Shown here in pieces: positions 1 to 7,582 of a stretch of DNA of 64,000 nt. The position numbers and the translations under genes were made by a program. The stretch is from Flavobacteriales bacterium (GTDB lineage: Bacteria > Bacteroidota > Bacteroidia > Flavobacteriales_F > PHOS-HE28). Under the pieces are notes generated by a model. It saw only the letters and a program-made list of their open reading frames with translations, ran no database searches and was not told where the DNA came from. The stretch is taken from assembly GCA_016719225.1 (NCBI GenBank), contig JADKAN010000002.1, positions 1,023,672 to 1,087,671 on the forward strand. Reading direction: 5' to 3'. Position 1 is the first letter of the stretch. Every line of letters starts with the position of its first letter.

Positions 1-852
1 GTCACGAAGGTCGCTGGCGGTAAGGATCTTTGGTGCGCGCGCATCCCAGAAGTGGCACGCGATGTAGATGTGTGCTTTGCGGGCGTACGGGAGGAAGACG
101 GAGTGATGGCCTGCTGGATCCTTGTGGAAGGCACTACGATCGAAAGGGTTGCCATCGTCGCGTCGATAAAGGTCCTCACTGTCAAGTGCGGTATACACCG
201 GTCCGGTATGGTCCCCGTTCAGGAATGCATCCGGCTCCACTTTAGTGAACCCTGCTCCGTCGAGTGTTTCCATGGCACCATGACCTACACGCCCGGTACC
301 TGTGAGCACGATGCGCAATTCCTGTGGCAGCGAGAAAGCGGCGAGTTCACGGTCCATTTCAGTACGGTCGTGGCATTGGCTGGCTGGTTTCAGTGCCTTG
401 CCGCCCATGGTGGCCTGCCAAGCGCGCATGGCGTTGTAAGCACCCACGACCCCCGCCCATTTACCGAAAGCCAGCACGCGGTTGCCGCTGGTATCGGTGA
501 GCATCTCATAATCGATCAAGGTGATGTGGCGGTCCAATACAGTCCTCAGCAACTTGGCATTGTGGGGCTGCTCCTTGATGGTATGGGAAAAGAACAGGTA
601 GGCTTTTTCCGCTATCAACATGTCCAGCGGAACCTCCTTCACGCCAAGGATCAGATCGCGGTCGGTGAGGTCGTTGGTTAATCGCACATCCTGCGCCACG
701 TACTCTGTATCGGTATAGGCACGCACATCACTGCGCTGCACGGCGATATCGGTTCCGGCCAGCATGGCTTCGTGGCATTGCTTGGGTGTAAGCGGCGTGC
801 GACGGTCCTCGGGTTTTTTGCCCTCCCGGATGATCCCGATCTTCTTGTACAT
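1..852 (-). CDS. Saccharopine/alanine dehydrogenase-like NAD(P)-dependent oxidoreductase, 3' end outside window
   Basis: This open frame runs from an ATG at 852 off the left edge, giving 284 residues without a stop. The N-terminus (MYKKIGIIREGKKPEDRRTP) is typical of the AlaDh/PNT N-terminal domain shared by alanine dehydrogenase, transhydrogenase and the LYS1-type saccharopine dehydrogenases. A Rossmann-like segment (IVLTGTGRVGHGAMETL) follows at about residue 180. Family knowledge suggests NAD(P)-linked amino-acid metabolism in the cytoplasm, but the substrate cannot be fixed without the C-terminal half. A Bacteroidota -7 box lies 17 bases upstream of the start. Confidence 0.8.
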   Translation of the reverse strand, partial: MYKKIGIIREGKKPEDRRTPLTPKQCHEAMLAGTDIAVQRSDVRAYTDTEYVAQDVRLTNDLTDRDLILGVKEVPLDMLIAEKAYLFFSHTIKEQPHNAKLLRTVLDRHITLIDYEMLTDTSGNRVLAFGKWAGVVGAYNAMRAWQATMGGKALKPASQCHDRTEMDRELAAFSLPQELRIVLTGTGRVGHGAMETLDGAGFTKVEPDAFLNGDHTGPVYTALDSEDLYRRDDGNPFDRSAFHKDPAGHHSVFLPYARKAHIYIACHFWDARAPKILTASDLRD

Positions 853-869
853 GGCGGTTCTAAAGGCCG

Positions 870-877
870 CGAAAGTA
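870..877 (-). promoter_or_regulatory. Bacteroidota -7 promoter box for the dehydrogenase gene
   Basis: The minus strand reads TACTTTCG, a one-base variant of the Bacteroidota -7 consensus TAnnTTTG, 17 bases before the ATG at 852. No clear -33 element is visible. Confidence 0.45.
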
Positions 878-998
878 GAGAACGCAGCCGTGCGGATATA
901 TTCAGGTCACTTGTGGATGTATGGCGGGTCTGCCGTGACGGGTCAGAGCATGTGCATCGGAAACTGGATCAGGTACGGTGGAACCGTTACGGATACTG

Positions 999-1006
999 TA
1001 TCTTTG
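999..1006 (+). promoter_or_regulatory. -7 promoter box of the tmRNA gene
   Basis: TATCTTTG matches the TAnnTTTG consensus and lies about 30 bases before the mature tmRNA 5' end. Transcription would start near 1012 and leave a short leader for 5' processing. The -33 element is not convincing. Confidence 0.55.
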
Positions 1007-1036
1007 CATTGTTCTTTGAAAGCACGATGCAGCATT

Positions 1037-1434
1037 GGGGCCGACATGGTTTCGACAGCGGCGAGTAGTGCGTGTAAGCATGCAGAGCATTGGGGAAACG
1101 GCTCTTTAATCTCGGACCCTAAGCCTTAACCGGCAACACTGAGTACGCACTTGCTGCTTAATAGCCTCAGGCTATGAAGCTTTACCCCGTGAACAACAGT
1201 AGCGGGGGCGAGTATCCTTCGGGGAGGCCCGCAACCCTCCTTCCCGGCCCAAGGATATCAACATGGGAAGCTGGTCAGCGCGGTGGTCCGTAGCGTTGGC
1301 GAGACAACAGGACCTAAGCCGACAGTAGGGTGTCCTTTCCCGGCTGGCGGTCGAAAACCAACGAAGGAAGAAGCATGTGGAAAGCTCGTGTTGCCGTCGT
1401 TTGGACGAGGGTTCGAATCCCTCCGGCTCCACCA
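1037..1434 (+). ncRNA. ssrA: Transfer-messenger RNA (tmRNA)
   Basis: The 5' end GGGGCCGACATGG and the 3' end CGGCTCCACCA form the seven-pair tRNA-like acceptor stem with one G-U pair, and the T-arm GGTTCGAATCC precedes the encoded CCA. The tag frame at 1132-1158 reads GNTEYALAA and is followed by tandem stops TAA TAG. The alanine-rich end YALAA matches bacterial tmRNA degrons. The molecule rescues stalled ribosomes together with SmpB, whose gene is also in this window at 36102-36551. The length of 398 nt is normal for a one-piece tmRNA. The resume codon is inferred as GGC from the frame and upstream context. Confidence 0.96.
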
Positions 1435-1470
1435 ATGCAAAAGCCCGCCTTCCGGCGGGCTTTTGCATTG
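1433..1470. terminator. Strong bidirectional terminator between ssrA and an outer-membrane gene
   Basis: A perfect 17-bp inverted repeat (caatgcaaaagcccgcc, loop ttcc) has A- and T-rich flanks, so it can work on both strands. Its left arm begins within the encoded CCA end of the tmRNA. It also sits 15 bases beyond the stop of the converging gene at 1486. Confidence 0.9.
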
Positions 1471-1485
1471 GTGACGATCCCTGCT

Positions 1486-2055
1486 TCAGAACCCCACGCC
1501 AACGCCTCCGCTAAAGATCGGACCTTGGCCGAAGTACAAGCTATTCGGATCCTGCAACACCTCGAAGAGCACTTGGATGTAGAACGAGGTACTGCCCGCC
1601 AAAGGTTGAACGTAGCCCGCGCCAATAAGCAGATGAGGTATCCACGTACGGCGAATGGTGTTGTCGAGGCTGAAGTAACGTTCCGCGTTCAAGTGCAGGA
1701 ATTCGGCATGCAGGAAAGCTTGCTCGATCACCCTGTACCGCGTGAAAACGCGGTAGCCATAGACGTTCTGCTTCAATGACGGGATATAACTATTGTCCTG
1801 GAAATACCAGTAGCTCAGTCCCAGACCGGTGGACAGCTTCCGGTTCCGGTCAAGGTATATACCCATCAACGGGTCCAACTGCACGGCTGTGAAGGTGCCA
1901 AAACTCAAGCCGATGCCACCGCCGAACCAGATCCGTTCCTTGAACGACAATGGTTTCTCCGTATTGACGTCGCGCACGTAGGCCGCGCTATCGCTCTGCG
2001 CATGGGCCGCGTGGAAAAGCACGAAAGCAGCGAGAACGGCAAGTACTTGGCGCAT
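1486..2055 (-). CDS. Putative outer-membrane beta-barrel protein, unknown function
   Basis: The start at 2055 is chosen because it gives a clean signal peptide (MRQVLAVLAAFVLFHAAHAQ) and leaves 19 bases after the upstream glycosyltransferase gene; a longer open frame extends to 2241. The mature part has alternating aromatic and polar segments (GLGLSYWYFQDN) and ends in GVGVGF, a C-terminal aromatic as in beta-barrels. It is 189 residues long. No specific family is recognised. It probably shares a transcript with the GT22 gene. Confidence 0.7.
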   Translation of the reverse strand: MRQVLAVLAAFVLFHAAHAQSDSAAYVRDVNTEKPLSFKERIWFGGGIGLSFGTFTAVQLDPLMGIYLDRNRKLSTGLGLSYWYFQDNSYIPSLKQNVYGYRVFTRYRVIEQAFLHAEFLHLNAERYFSLDNTIRRTWIPHLLIGAGYVQPLAGSTSFYIQVLFEVLQDPNSLYFGQGPIFSGGVGVGF

Positions 2056-2074
2056 GGCGACGAAGGTAAGTGGG

Positions 2075-3544
2075 TCAGGATCGTTTTTCATAGAGCCTCC
2101 AAGTGGGTTTCGTATCCTCCCAATCATATAGCCAAAGGGCCTTCTCCGTCCACCAAGGCAAGGCGCTTTGTACAGGCTCCCAGTTGGGGAAGCCCGCGTT
2201 CGGGCAAGGTGCTGGAGCGTGGTCTGAAATGAGCACGACAAGGGTATCGGTCAGTGTGTTCATCGGCGCGCAGGCATTTTGGATCACACCTTGCGTTGTG
2301 CCTACAGGAAGGTAGAATTCAGGGATCCGGATATCCCAGATGTCCCTACCTCCTTCGAGGTATTCAACCCGCAGCGGATGCACCGGATATTTTTTCCCAA
2401 TAGCTTGGCCCAATGCTGTCCGGCCATTCGCCGCAGGAGAGGAGATCACCACCGTCAGCGCGAGGATATTGATCACGCCGAGCAGAAGCAGCACGGGTTT
2501 CCACAAGGCGGTGGCGCCAAGGTGGGTTTTCCAATGCATCCTTACGCTGCTGAACGCCGTGATCAACAGCAGCGGGACCAGACCGGCCAACGGGTATAGG
2601 AACCGCAATTCCTTGTGCGGCACGATGGATAGTGCGATCACCACTGGTAGGATGCACCATGTCAACAAAGACTTCGCTTGGTAGCGTAACAGGATAAAGA
2701 AACCGACGAGCATGCAGAGGCCGATGGGAGGGATGGCATATTTCACGATCCAAGGCGCATAATACCACCAAGGGAAACTATCGAATACATGTCCCGGATG
2801 GCTTGGGAAATTGGCATGCAGGTAATTGCCGAAGCTGAACGCAGGCACACCGTAGAAAAGGCTGTCCATAGCCGTGCTCAACAAGAAGACGAGCACGATC
2901 GAGGCTCCTGCTTGGAGCACGGATACTGCTTTGGGTTTGGCGATCAGCAGGGTCCAAAGGCCGATCCCTATCACGGCCGGGAGCATGCTCGGCTTGATGC
3001 AGATCAAGATCCCCAGCCACATCCCGGTCCACCAAGGCCATTTACCATTCTCCTTTCGCTGGTACAACAGTGCCAGAATGTGAAGCAATGCAATGAGCGA
3101 CCAGGTTTCACTGGAGAACCGCACCAGCAGGAAAGGCAGGAACCAGAGGAAATAGGAAAGGATTATGTAGGGTCTCCGGAGTGATGGATCAATCGGTCGC
3201 AAGGTTGCGATCACGAAGCGCTTCATGGTGAGCAGCGCCAACAAGGCCGTTATGGAACGGAGCAGGAAGGTCAGTGTGAAAGGGTCATCCACGCCGAGGA
3301 TGGAACAAGACTTGAACAAGGCGACCGCTGTCCACGGCAGCACGGATGAACGGATACGCTCATAAAATTCCCAAGGCAAGGGCCCCATGTTGGGATCCCC
3401 GGTCTTCCATTGCGCGAACGTGATCACTTGATAGTGCTCATCCGCATTTTGGAAGCCTGTGCTGGACCATGCTGTACAGATGTAGACCAGCACCGCTGCA
3501 GCGAAAGCGCGGCGATGAAAGGTGGTGATATCGGTACTGTTCAT
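2075..3544 (-). CDS. GT22-family (PIG-B/ALG9-like) membrane mannosyltransferase homologue
   Basis: This is a polytopic membrane protein of 489 residues with about ten hydrophobic helices. The motif HKELRFLYP in the C-terminal half corresponds to the HKExRFLxP signature of GT22 dolichol-phosphate-mannose mannosyltransferases, and the acidic pair in NADEHYQ near residue 34 fits the first-loop catalytic region. The start at 3544 is preceded by GGGAGGAGCT, a good ribosome-binding site; the longer frame to 3997 only overlaps the next gene. The bacterial substrate is unknown, probably a lipid-linked sugar. It lies just downstream of the cbb3 oxidase cluster on the same strand. Confidence 0.8.
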   Translation of the reverse strand: MNSTDITTFHRRAFAAAVLVYICTAWSSTGFQNADEHYQVITFAQWKTGDPNMGPLPWEFYERIRSSVLPWTAVALFKSCSILGVDDPFTLTFLLRSITALLALLTMKRFVIATLRPIDPSLRRPYIILSYFLWFLPFLLVRFSSETWSLIALLHILALLYQRKENGKWPWWTGMWLGILICIKPSMLPAVIGIGLWTLLIAKPKAVSVLQAGASIVLVFLLSTAMDSLFYGVPAFSFGNYLHANFPSHPGHVFDSFPWWYYAPWIVKYAIPPIGLCMLVGFFILLRYQAKSLLTWCILPVVIALSIVPHKELRFLYPLAGLVPLLLITAFSSVRMHWKTHLGATALWKPVLLLLGVINILALTVVISSPAANGRTALGQAIGKKYPVHPLRVEYLEGGRDIWDIRIPEFYLPVGTTQGVIQNACAPMNTLTDTLVVLISDHAPAPCPNAGFPNWEPVQSALPWWTEKALWLYDWEDTKPTWRLYEKRS

Positions 3545-3585
3545 AGCTCCTCCCTTGGAAGGAAGGCAGGGCGAAGATGGGGGGT

Positions 3586-4317
3586 TCACCGGGAAACTCC
3601 CGGAGTGGCCGTTCCGTGGCACTCCTGCGCTCCAGTGGACACCTCGTACAGTACAGGGCTCACATAGGGGATCCCCAAGCCCAATCCCCGCAGAACGAAG
3701 AGAAGCCCCATTGCGGCCACCAAGTACGGTTGGAAGCGATGGAACAAAGCGCGTTTCCCGTTGGACATCATCGCGCCGCCCAAGCGCACCGCCACCAACG
3801 AAGGCCATGTACCCAGACCGAACGCTACCATGAATGCCGAGCTCGCCAACGGTCCGTCCTGCATCAATGCCGCAGCCAAGGCGATGTAGACCAAGCCGCA
3901 AGGCAACAGCCCGTTCAGCATGCCCGTGGAGAACAAGCCGGCGGGAGAGGTGCGCGCCAATCCCTTGGCCATCGCACGTTGTGCCCCGGAAGTCCACTTG
4001 GCGATCCGTCCGGTGAGCTTATGCCCACCAATAAACGCAGGCCAAGCGATCGCGCCAAGGACCGAAAGGCCCATTACGATACTGACGATCTGCTGGAGAC
4101 CGGCTAAATGCAGCCCACGTCCAAAGATCCCGAAGAGCCCGCCCAGCGCTGCGTAGGTAAGCAGCCGACCGGAATTCAGCAGCAACGTATCCAGCATTCT
4201 TCCCGCCGCCGTATGCCTTCGCGAGGGCACGGCCAAGGCGATGGGGCCGCACATGGCCACGCAATGGAAGCTGCTCATCAACCCCAGCAAAAATGCGGGT
4301 ATGAGCATAGCGATCAT
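3586..4317 (-). CDS. SafE/TauE-like membrane protein of the cbb3 oxidase cluster
   Basis: The 243-residue protein begins MIAMLIPAFLLGLMSSFHCV, with the His/Cys-containing SSFHCVAMCGP motif typical of the SafE-like family found next to cco genes. About six membrane helices are visible, and a second conserved segment (NGLLPCGLVYIAL) carries another Cys. Its ATG overlaps the ccoH stop by four bases (ATGA), so it is translationally coupled to the oxidase operon. A role in copper handling or cytochrome maturation is inferred from position; the sulfite-exporter name is only a family label. Confidence 0.85.
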   Translation of the reverse strand: MIAMLIPAFLLGLMSSFHCVAMCGPIALAVPSRRHTAAGRMLDTLLLNSGRLLTYAALGGLFGIFGRGLHLAGLQQIVSIVMGLSVLGAIAWPAFIGGHKLTGRIAKWTSGAQRAMAKGLARTSPAGLFSTGMLNGLLPCGLVYIALAAALMQDGPLASSAFMVAFGLGTWPSLVAVRLGGAMMSNGKRALFHRFQPYLVAAMGLLFVLRGLGLGIPYVSPVLYEVSTGAQECHGTATPGVSR

Positions 4318-4757
4318 GGCACAACGAGCCGTTGTTCGGTAAGGTGGTCCTCGCCCTTCGCGCGCCAATCCAAGCGCGCGCGGTAAAGACCGCGCGGCCA
4401 TCCGGCGGCGGCCAGCACACAAGTGCCGGTGGTGTCAGCTTCAATGCTCAGCAGTTGGTCCGCCCGGGCATCGTTAGGGCGCATCAGTTCCAAAGTGCCG
4501 GTGATCGGCTCGCCTTTCAACGTTGGAGGGAAAGTGATATGCAGTGCTTGTCCGGTGATCTCCATGCGCACCATTTCACCATGCGTGGCTGCCCGTTCCA
4601 ACATGTCGATGTCGTCCTGGAACTTCAGCTCCTTCCCGTAGTAATCCTCCGTTACCAGCGCCTCCGACGTGCTGATGGCACGGTACATGAACCAAGCCAT
4701 GAGCAAGGCGAATGCCGTAAGCGTCACAGCGACGCCATGGCCGAAATGGAATTTCAT
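4314..4757 (-). CDS. ccoH: FixH/CcoH-family cbb3 oxidase accessory protein
   Basis: This 147-residue protein has one N-terminal membrane helix (GVAVTLTAFALLMAWFMY) followed by the conserved SEALVTEDYYGKELKFQ segment of FixH proteins and a beta-rich extracytoplasmic domain. Family members are needed for assembly or stability of cbb3 oxidase. The ATG overlaps the ccoG stop by four bases, and its own stop overlaps the next start, as expected in a tightly coupled operon. Confidence 0.9.
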   Translation of the reverse strand: MKFHFGHGVAVTLTAFALLMAWFMYRAISTSEALVTEDYYGKELKFQDDIDMLERAATHGEMVRMEITGQALHITFPPTLKGEPITGTLELMRPNDARADQLLSIEADTTGTCVLAAAGWPRGLYRARLDWRAKGEDHLTEQRLVVP

Positions 4758-6208
4758 GGTGTGGATCTTTTCATTGGACCCACGAAGGACGTGCTGATGG
4801 TGCCCAATTGTTTGGTGCCGCTGAACACGCCGACCTTCAGCAACGTATTGTAGCCGTCCATCTGTCCTTTGTCGAGAATGATGAAGAGCTCGCCTTCTGC
4901 CATGGATGCTCTCTCGAGCACGGGCGGTCCACCCACCAGGTTCAGTTCACCGCTGTGGTCGAGCAGTTCGAAATGCACGGGTATTCCCTTGTTGGTCTTA
5001 TTCACCAGCTTGTAGGTGTATAGGTTGCTGATGCGGCCGTCCGGTTGCCGTTGGAAGAGCAGCCCGGGTGTGCGCAGTACGGTGGTCTCCACGTCGCTGC
5101 GGGTGAGCACAACGGCGAGTAGCGCGCAGATCAATATCAGCAGAACGACGGAATATGCCTTCATCCGCGTGGTCCATCGAAAGGGGCGTTTATCGGCGAT
5201 CTCCGCTTCGCTGGCGAAACGGATAAGGCCAGTGGGCAATCCGGTAGCGACCATCATGTGGTCGCACGCATCGATGCAAGCGGTACAGTTCACGCATTCC
5301 AACTGTGTGCCGTTGCGGATATCGATGCCGGTGGGGCAGACATGCACACAGGCATGGCAATCGATGCAATCGCCTTTGCCGGCCTCTTGCCTTTCCTCAC
5401 CCTTCCGGAAAAGCCCCCGCGCCTCGCCGCGTACATGGTCGTACGCCACGACGATGCTTTCGCGGTCGAGCAGCACACCCTGTAATCGGCCATAAGGACA
5501 GATCGTGGTGCAGACCTGCTCGCGCATGAAGGCGAACACGCCGTAGAACACAGCGCTGAAACCGAACATGGAGGCAAGCCCGACCAGGTGCTGCGATGCT
5601 GGCTCGGAAATGATCTTCAACAATTGGTCGGTGCCGATGATGTAAGAGAGGAAGATGTTGCCGATGAAGAACGAAACCGCGAAGAAGAGCAGGTGCTTAG
5701 AGGTCTTCTTGAATGCTTTCTCCGCCGACATCGGCGCTTTGTCCAGCGCTTTCTGCTGCTTCCAATCTCCTTCGATCCAATATTCGATACGCCGGAACAC
5801 CAATTCCATGAATACCGTCTGCGGACAGGCCCAGCCGCAGAAGAGCCGGCCAAAGGCCACCGTGAACAGAGCGATGAAAACGATGCCGATGATGAAGGCG
5901 AGTACGAAGAGCTGGATGTCCTGCGGCCAGAATGTCCTGCCGAGTATCACGAAGCGGCGCTCGATCAGGTTCACCAAGAAGAACGGCTCGCCATTGATGC
6001 GCAACCACGGAATGATGATGAGCAGCGCCAACAAGGTGTATCCGAACCATTGGCGGTAGCGGAAGAACTTCCCCGAGGGTTTTTTCGGGAATACCCAGAG
6101 GCGTTTCCCATGCTTGTCCACCGTGGCGATATGGTCACGGAAGTCCTCCTTACCCTCCGTGTTGGTGGGCTCGCGGCGGGTGTGATGCGGCGCGGTTCCG
6201 GGGTTCAT
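4754..6208 (-). CDS. ccoG: Cytochrome c oxidase accessory protein CcoG (polyferredoxin)
   Basis: The protein has 484 residues. It contains membrane helices near residues 50-70, 95-115, 165-190 and 205-225, the conserved FCGWACPQTVFMELVFRRIE segment, and two 4Fe-4S motifs (CIDCHACVHVCP and CVNCTACIDACD) at about 270-310. After a further helix comes an Ig-like C-terminal domain. CcoG proteins act in copper reduction or delivery for cbb3 oxidase assembly. It overlaps ccoP and ccoH by four bases each. Confidence 0.95.
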   Translation of the reverse strand: MNPGTAPHHTRREPTNTEGKEDFRDHIATVDKHGKRLWVFPKKPSGKFFRYRQWFGYTLLALLIIIPWLRINGEPFFLVNLIERRFVILGRTFWPQDIQLFVLAFIIGIVFIALFTVAFGRLFCGWACPQTVFMELVFRRIEYWIEGDWKQQKALDKAPMSAEKAFKKTSKHLLFFAVSFFIGNIFLSYIIGTDQLLKIISEPASQHLVGLASMFGFSAVFYGVFAFMREQVCTTICPYGRLQGVLLDRESIVVAYDHVRGEARGLFRKGEERQEAGKGDCIDCHACVHVCPTGIDIRNGTQLECVNCTACIDACDHMMVATGLPTGLIRFASEAEIADKRPFRWTTRMKAYSVVLLILICALLAVVLTRSDVETTVLRTPGLLFQRQPDGRISNLYTYKLVNKTNKGIPVHFELLDHSGELNLVGGPPVLERASMAEGELFIILDKGQMDGYNTLLKVGVFSGTKQLGTISTSFVGPMKRSTP

Positions 6209-7377
6209 GGCAAGGCGGCCGTCCGCAACGTGTCCTTGGCGGCGGGGTTGGAAGTGCTATCGGTTTTTGCGCCTTGCCATAAGTCACCTTCCGGTGCTTT
6301 TGCATTCGGCGGGTCAGAACCGTGTTTGCTCAGGATCAGGTCGGTCAAGGAAGCGATCTCGATCGGCTTCAATTGGGCCTTCCAACTGATCATCCCCTTC
6401 TCCGGAACGCCATACTTGATGGTACGGAAAATGTCCTTCACGCCGCCACCGTGCTTCCAATAATCATCGGTCAGGTTGGGGCCCAGTCCCTCTTTTCCTT
6501 CGAGCGCCGCACCGTGGCACGGTGTGCAGTTGGCCGCGTAGATGGCAGCTCCTTGCGCGATCATTCCGGGGTCCGTGCTTTGGGTCACCGTGTTCTCATC
6601 CACTTGGTCCGCCATGGTGGCGAGATAGGCATCCACATCCGCTTTGGCCTGTGCCATTTCGTTGCGGTATTCGGTAGCTTGATCAGGCCAGATCTTGATG
6701 ACGTGCACGTTCACGATGTACACCACACCCCAGATGATGGTACCGTAGAATAGCCAGACCCACCACGGCGGAAGCGAGTTGTCCAACTCGCGTATGCCAT
6801 CGTATTCGTGGTTCATCACGATGTCCTGCTCACGTTCCACAGGCACATGACGGGTCATTTTCGCCATCATCCTTTGTATCCAGGAAGGACCGGCGACAGG
6901 ATCAGCTTCTTCAAGCGGCGCTTCTGTTTTTCCCACCAACGCCGCGGAGAGTTTCTTCAAAAGGAGCAGTTGTGTCAGGATCACCACGAACAGGAACGCG
7001 TTCACCAGCAGCAGCAGCAAGGTGAGATGATCGGACTGGATGGTGTTGTCCGCCCCGCGGAATTCCTGTGCGTTAGCGGCCACAGCAATGGATAGCAGCG
7101 CAGGCAGCATCACAGCGCGCATCCCGGTCTTAGAAAGTGCTTTCGCCCACAGTGATCCATTGCCACCCACAGCGGAAAGGATGCTGCTCAACGCCATGAT
7201 GACAAGCACTTGTAGCGTCGCTAGGCCAAGGAACAAATACGTGGATCCCATGTCGGTGGGTGCTGCCGATGGCGCTTGTTCCATCGCTGGTGCGACATTC
7301 TGCGCCAGCAATGCGATCGCCGGGAAACCGATGGCGAGCAGGATGGACAAGCGGCGGAAATTGCTCTGTCTGCTCAT
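6205..7377 (-). CDS. ccoP: Cytochrome cbb3 oxidase subunit CcoP, single-haem Bacteroidota type
   Basis: The protein is 390 residues long. An N-terminal hydrophobic extension (residues about 10-110) precedes the CcoP core, in which LDNSLPPWWVWLFYGTIIW marks the conserved membrane anchor. Only one c-type haem motif, CTPCH, is present near residue 285; proteobacterial CcoP usually carries two. The C-terminal tail is rich in Ala, Pro and Thr. CcoP passes electrons to CcoO and the CcoN catalytic centre in the inner membrane. Confidence 0.93.
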   Translation of the reverse strand: MSRQSNFRRLSILLAIGFPAIALLAQNVAPAMEQAPSAAPTDMGSTYLFLGLATLQVLVIMALSSILSAVGGNGSLWAKALSKTGMRAVMLPALLSIAVAANAQEFRGADNTIQSDHLTLLLLLVNAFLFVVILTQLLLLKKLSAALVGKTEAPLEEADPVAGPSWIQRMMAKMTRHVPVEREQDIVMNHEYDGIRELDNSLPPWWVWLFYGTIIWGVVYIVNVHVIKIWPDQATEYRNEMAQAKADVDAYLATMADQVDENTVTQSTDPGMIAQGAAIYAANCTPCHGAALEGKEGLGPNLTDDYWKHGGGVKDIFRTIKYGVPEKGMISWKAQLKPIEIASLTDLILSKHGSDPPNAKAPEGDLWQGAKTDSTSNPAAKDTLRTAALP

Positions 7378-7571
7378 CTGTGGTCGTACGTTGTGGTGGT
7401 TTCATCCTCCGCGAGAGGCACGTTGGCAATGTGCTCAAGTTCGCTCTTCGGGGTGGTGAGCACCCACCACAGCATCAGCAGGAAGAAAAGGAAGAAGAAG
7501 ACGAAAGCGATGGTGGGCCACACCTCGATTCCATTGATGGCGTTGAGGTATTTGGTGATGGAGCTGAGCAT
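7374..7571 (-). CDS. ccoQ: Small cbb3 oxidase subunit CcoQ-like protein
   Basis: This 65-residue protein has a single phenylalanine-rich membrane helix (TIAFVFFFLFFLLMLWWVL) and a short polar tail. Its position between ccoNO and ccoP, 11 bases after the ccoNO stop and overlapping the ccoP start by four bases, identifies it as the CcoQ/FixQ equivalent. Sequence similarity to proteobacterial CcoQ is limited, so the name rests mainly on context. Confidence 0.8.
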   Translation of the reverse strand: MLSSITKYLNAINGIEVWPTIAFVFFFLFFLLMLWWVLTTPKSELEHIANVPLAEDETTTTYDHR

Positions 7572-7582
7572 GGCTTGGTCGC

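Noticed and set aside
52..681. A 209-codon plus-strand frame at the left edge
   Set aside because: It is antisense to a clear dehydrogenase frame that starts at 852 and runs off the window; its translation has no family features.
2075..3997. Long 640-codon version of the GT22 gene
   Set aside because: The extra 151 codons lie antisense-free but out of frame over the SafE-like gene on the same strand and look non-coding; the ATG at 3544 has a strong ribosome-binding site.
3586..4317. Sulfite exporter function for the TauE/SafE-like gene
   Set aside because: Its tight coupling to ccoH and the Cys/His motif point to a role in cbb3 oxidase or copper handling; the exporter name is only a family label.
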